From NCBI GenBank assembly GCA_002492335.1, contig DKYD01000024.1:31161-59401 (forward strand): 28,241 bases of DNA, read 5' to 3'. The DNA comes from Lachnospiraceae bacterium UBA7109. Lineage in GTDB: Bacteria; Bacillota; Clostridia; Lachnospirales; Lachnospiraceae. The position numbers and the translations under genes were made by a program. Under the pieces are notes generated by a model. That model was given only the letters and a program-made list of their open reading frames with translations, was not told the origin of the DNA and did not search any database. Below, one piece after another: positions 25,412-28,241 of this stretch; within the stretch, counting starts at the first letter, position 1, and each line of letters begins with the position of its first letter.

Positions 25412-26134
25412 ATGAATAGACCTTATGTGATCTGCCACATTTTAAGTTCTCTGGATGGGAAGATTAACGGGCCGTTTATGGCAGCAGAGGCAACACGGGC
25501 GCTTGGCGGAGAGTACGGAAAGATTCGTACAGAAATGAATGCGGACGCATGGCTGTATGGAACAACGACAGTAAAGGAATTTTTGGATTTCCGAGAGCCG
25601 GTGTTGGAAGAAAATGTCCATGTTCCAGAGGGCGATTTTGTTGCCGGTGATGAGACAAAGCCTTATTTTGTCGCTTTGGACTTAAAAGGTGAGCTTGGCT
25701 GGGAATCCGGGCGGTTTACCAACAAGGGACGGGCTGAAGCTCATGTCATTGAAATTTTGACGGAGGCGGCTCCCCTGTCCTATCGTGCTTATTTGAGACA
25801 GCGAGGGGTATCCTATATTCTCGCCGGAAAAACTGAACTTGATTGTGAAATGGCGATGGAGAAGCTTTACCGGCTGTTTGGCATTGAAAAACTGCTGATC
25901 TGCGGAGGCGGCGCGGCGGACTGGACATTCCTGCAGGTCGGCATGGTGGATGAACTAAGCCTGGTGTTGTCCCCTGTGACGGACGGAAGCAGCGGCGGCG
26001 CCTCTGTGTTTACCCAAATTCCGGGAATCAGCGAAGGTGGTCCTGTAGAATTTACCCTGAAAGCTGTGGAACGGATAGGGGATGATGGCCTGTATTTAAA
26101 CTATCTGGCGAAGAATACAAAGCAGACTGTGTGA
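25412..26134 (+). CDS. RibD C-terminal/DHFR-like NADPH reductase
   Basis: A 240-aa single-domain protein of the RibD_C/dihydrofolate-reductase-like family. The N-terminus RPYVICHILSSLDGKI is the family's first strand and substrate loop; DAWLYGTTT, YILAGK and the NADPH-binding LLICGGGAADWTFLQVGMVDELSL follow in order. The deaminase half of riboflavin RibD is absent and no other rib gene is near, so a role in flavin synthesis is not supported; such stand-alone proteins are often annotated only as reductases. GGAAAGGAGTGG supports ATG 25412, 52 bases after the MATE gene; an in-frame ATG at 25322 lies inside that gene. Probably co-transcribed with it. Confidence 0.87.
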   Translation: MNRPYVICHILSSLDGKINGPFMAAEATRALGGEYGKIRTEMNADAWLYGTTTVKEFLDFREPVLEENVHVPEGDFVAGDETKPYFVALDLKGELGWESGRFTNKGRAEAHVIEILTEAAPLSYRAYLRQRGVSYILAGKTELDCEMAMEKLYRLFGIEKLLICGGGAADWTFLQVGMVDELSLVLSPVTDGSSGGASVFTQIPGISEGGPVEFTLKAVERIGDDGLYLNYLAKNTKQTV

Positions 26135-26190
26135 GAAAACAATCTGCGGTTATAACTTAAAGATGTCTGTAAAAGAATGGAGGAATTACT

Positions 26191-27057
26191 ATGGAATATG
26201 TAACTTTATCAAATGGAGTGAAAATGCCGATCCTTGGATACGGTGTTTATCAGGTGACAAAGGATGAATGTGAACGATGCGTACTGGACGCACTGGAAGT
26301 AGGATATCGTAGTATTGATACGGCGCAGTCCTATTTTAATGAAGAAGAAGTCGGCTCTGCCATGAAAAAGAGCGGCATTCCGAGAGAAGAAATTTTCCTG
26401 ACCTCTAAGGTATGGGTGGAGCATTACGGATATGAGGAAACCAGAACATCTGTGGAAGAATCTCTGCGGAAGCTCCAGACCGATTATCTGGATCTGATGC
26501 TGCTTCATCAGCCATTTAATGATTACTATGGTGCATATCGGGCGCTGGAGGATTTATATGACAAAGGAAAGCTGCGTGCCATCGGTGTTTCCAATTTCTA
26601 TCCGGACAGGCTGGTAGACCTTGCTTCCTTTACAAGAATCCCGCCTATGGTCAATCAGATTGAGACCCATGTGCTGAATCAGCGTGTGGAAGATTATGAA
26701 TGGATGAGCAAGTACCATGTCGCACATGAAGCCTGGGCATCCTTTGGAGAGGGGCGCGGAGGGCTTTTTGAAAACGAGGTATTAAAGAAAATCGGCGAAA
26801 AATACGACAAGACCGCCGCACAGGTGATGCTCCGCTGGAATATTCAGAGAGGTGTAATCGTGCTTCCAAAGTCTACGCATAAAGAAAGAATGATTCAGAA
26901 CCTGGATGTTTTTGACTTCACGCTGACAGATGAGGATATGAGCGCTATCGCCGGGCTGGATACAAAAACCAGCGCCTTCTTCTCCCACTATGACCCGAAC
27001 ATGGTAGAGTGGTTCGTAAAGATGGTGGAGGAGCGTAAGAAACAGCACGAATCGTAA
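26191..27057 (+). CDS. Aldo-keto reductase 3 (AKR5/2,5-diketo-gluconate-reductase-like)
   Basis: A 288-aa NADPH-type aldo-keto reductase. Tetrad: Asp43 and Tyr48 (SIDTAQSYFNE), Lys73 (LTSKVW) and His106 (LLHQP). AIGVSNF, NQIETHVLNQ, the EAWASFGEG loop and the cofactor motif LPKSTHKERMIQN are typical of the AKR5-like group common in Firmicutes. The closely related AKR half of the MerR fusion shares most of these motifs but with different loops. ATGGAGG precedes ATG 26191. Members reduce methylglyoxal, keto sugars and other aldehydes; the substrate here is not determined. The stop codon abuts the truncated flavodoxin remnant, so a deletion boundary probably lies at or just past its end. Confidence 0.92.
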   Translation: MEYVTLSNGVKMPILGYGVYQVTKDECERCVLDALEVGYRSIDTAQSYFNEEEVGSAMKKSGIPREEIFLTSKVWVEHYGYEETRTSVEESLRKLQTDYLDLMLLHQPFNDYYGAYRALEDLYDKGKLRAIGVSNFYPDRLVDLASFTRIPPMVNQIETHVLNQRVEDYEWMSKYHVAHEAWASFGEGRGGLFENEVLKKIGEKYDKTAAQVMLRWNIQRGVIVLPKSTHKERMIQNLDVFDFTLTDEDMSAIAGLDTKTSAFFSHYDPNMVEWFVKMVEERKKQHES

Positions 27058-27059
27058 CG

Positions 27060-27405
27060 CTTGTTGCATGTGGCCGGGCGGATGATACAAAGAATACACA
27101 AACGAAAGAAAGGAAGGAGAGCGGTCAGATTCTGATTGCCTATTTTACAGCCGCGGAGAACAGCGATGTGGATGCGGTTTCCTCGGCAAGCTATACTACG
27201 ATCAATGGAACTGCGGTTGGACGACTCCGTGCAGTGGCAGATATGATTCAGGAAAATACGGACGGAGATTTGTTTTCCATTCAGACTTCGGTGGTTTACC
27301 CGGCAAACGGAGAGGAATTGATTGACTACGCTGCAGAAGAACAGGACGAAAATGCGCGTCCGGAATTAGGATGTTGCTGAATGGCTGAACGGACTTGGTT
27401 ATTAA
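27060..27405 (+). pseudogene. Flavodoxin-like lipoprotein, truncated at the 5' end and internally deleted
   Basis: From 27060 one frame reads LVACGRADD, a lipobox with Cys at 27069-27071, then a flavodoxin_4-like start QILIAYFTAAENSD and the block DLFSIQTSVVYPANGEELID, ending at a premature TGA (27378-27380). The signal-peptide half and start codon are missing; upstream the frame closes at 27036-27038 inside aldo-keto reductase 3. At about 27368-27372 the reading continues in another frame as DVAEWLNGLGY then TAA (27403-27405), the normal flavodoxin C-terminal helix. The central FMN-binding region, which I would expect to span roughly 80-100 residues, is absent. It cannot make a working flavodoxin. 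Confidence 0.8.
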
Positions 27406-27424
27406 GAGGGAGGAGGCAGCTTAA

Positions 27425-27929
27425 ATGAAGCCTAAAATGATTGCGAAGATATGTGTGGATATCAGCATGACGATTGCTCTGTTGTTGCTTATGCCCTACG
27501 AATTGGTTGGACAGGCGGCTCATGAGTGGATTGGAATTGGAATTTTCATTTTGTTTATTGTCCACCACATTTTAAACGGAAAATGGAGCCGGAATCTCAG
27601 GAAGGGAACCTATACGCCCCTGCGAATCTGGCAGACCATATTGGTAATTTTCGTGCTGGCCTCCATGATCGGTTCCATGGTTATTGCGTATTCTGCCCCT
27701 GACTGTTGCCGGGTATGGCGTGTTTGCCTTTGTTAAACGGGAGATTGGAAGCTATATGCTTCTGAGAATCCAGTTTGTATTCTTCGATTTTGAAGAACCA
27801 CTGATCTTCTTCCTGATAGATTATATGGCAATTATGGAGCTTTTTGTGTTTATCGGTCATTACCTTGCGGAGATTTTGAAACATTGCATCCGAAAGAGAA
27901 AATTGATTCCTCGTGCTTCACAGTTTTAA
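27425..27929 (+). pseudogene. DUF4405-like membrane protein gene with internal deletion and frame change
   Basis: The start is intact: GGAGG before ATG 27425 and MKPKMIAKICVDISMTIALLLL, two hydrophobic helices and HEWIGIGIFILFIVHHILNGKW, as in DUF4405 proteins with their paired histidines. After GSMV (about 27680) the frame becomes unrelated (ends 27734-27736). A different frame from about 27684 resumes as GYGVFAFVKREIGSYMLLRI, DFEEPLIFFLIDY and a final helix, ending at TAA 27927-27929, which looks like the C-terminal part of the same family. The central helices are missing, so this is a deletion, not a simple base slip. A truncated 103-aa product might still be made. Confidence 0.78.
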
Positions 27930-27969
27930 GAAAAAGTGTAAATAATACATATATTTTTGAATAAAAGGA

Positions 27970-27978
27970 TGCTATAAT
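27970..27978 (+). promoter_or_regulatory. Extended -10 promoter of the second LamG-type gene
   Basis: TGC directly before a perfect TATAAT (27973-27978) makes an extended -10 element. No good -35 hexamer is found at 16-18 bases upstream, where the sequence is AT-rich. It lies 34 bases before the coding start at 28012. Confidence 0.6.
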
Positions 27979-28011
27979 AGGAGTTAAAGTATGGAAGCAA
28001 GGAGGAATTAT

Positions 28012-28241
28012 ATGAAAACAAAACAAGTAATGGCATTACTGTTGAGTGCAGTAATGACGATAACACCGTGTATTCCGGCTGTTGCTGCGGAGGCAGACGG
28101 CCTTCAGAATCAGGTGTTGAAGCTGGAATTTGATAACAATCTGAATGATGACAGCGGCAAAGGAAACAACGGAACATTATCATCAGGTAATCCGGAATAC
28201 GTGGCAGGTGTGAAAGAACAGGCGCTGAAGCTGAACGGAAG
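28012..28241 (+). CDS. Secreted LamG-type protein, 5' part only (runs off the window)
   Basis: The visible 76 residues open with a signal peptide, MKTKQVMALLLSAVMTITPC continuing to a probable cleavage near AVAA-EA, followed directly by LKLEFDNNLNDDSGKGNNG and AGVKEQALKLNG, the first strands of a LamG/concanavalin-like domain. The same order (signal peptide then LamG) begins the GH43 protein at 4523, so this may be another surface glycan-binding enzyme; its catalytic part is outside the window. AAGGAGG at 28000-28006 supports ATG 28012; an in-frame ATG at 27991 would place that ribosome binding site inside the gene. Confidence 0.85.
   Translation, partial: MKTKQVMALLLSAVMTITPCIPAVAAEADGLQNQVLKLEFDNNLNDDSGKGNNGTLSSGNPEYVAGVKEQALKLNG

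Noticed and set aside
26148..26154. GGTTATA, a possible half-site of the LysR dyad before aldo-keto reductase 3
   Set aside because: Only one 7-base arm matches, with no partner arm; this is expected by chance in AT-rich intergenic DNA.
27670..27700. Programmed ribosomal frameshift in the DUF4405-like gene
   Set aside because: No slippery heptamer or downstream stem is seen, and joining the two frames still lacks the central part of the protein, so deletion is the better explanation.

Overview
The window looks like chromosome of a Gram-positive anaerobic Firmicute, most likely a Lachnospiraceae-type gut Clostridium. The signs are strong AGGAGG ribosome binding sites, ATG/GTG starts, an AddAB (not RecBCD) recombination nuclease, a TPP riboswitch ending in an intrinsic terminator, SLH-anchored surface proteins and several iron alcohol dehydrogenases and aldo-keto reductases. 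Every gene I can support lies on the + strand. I see no tRNA, rRNA, CRISPR array, transposase or phage gene. No gene-free stretch exceeds 300 bases; the longest are 4347-4522 and 23805-23964.

Layout. (1) 1-4346: a thiamine salvage operon. It opens with a TPP riboswitch cut by the window edge and its terminator, followed by thiM, thiE, a HAD phosphatase, thiD and a CytX-type permease. (2) 4523-8678: one large secreted, SLH-anchored LamG/GH43 protein with its own terminator. (3) 8698-17310: a promoter followed by deoC, a uridine phosphorylase gene, addB and addA, closely packed with no terminator between them. (4) 17348-27929: a redox and carbonyl-handling region. It holds a MerR regulator fused in frame to an aldo-keto reductase, iron alcohol dehydrogenase 1, a LysR regulator, iron alcohol dehydrogenase 2, aldo-keto reductase 2, a flavin-reductase-like protein, a MATE exporter, a RibD-C/DHFR-like reductase, aldo-keto reductase 3, and the broken remains of two flavodoxins and a DUF4405-like membrane protein. 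(5) 27973-28241: promoter and 5' end of a second secreted LamG-type protein that runs off the window.

How the parts work together. The thi genes phosphorylate and join salvaged thiazole and HMP under TPP feedback. deoC and the phosphorylase break down pyrimidine nucleosides. Region 4 looks like aldehyde or electrophile detoxification: the MerR half resembles AdhR/NmlR carbonyl sensors and has a Cys at residue 52, its promoter has the 19-bp spacer and perfect dyad expected for MerR control, and the neighbouring genes are NAD(P)H-dependent carbonyl and flavin reductases. The most unusual item is the MerR-aldo-keto reductase fusion, which keeps a ribosome binding site and ATG at the domain junction, so the locus may make both a sensor-enzyme fusion and a free reductase. 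The right part of the region is decaying: two adjacent genes carry internal deletions and a third survives only as a C-terminal tail.
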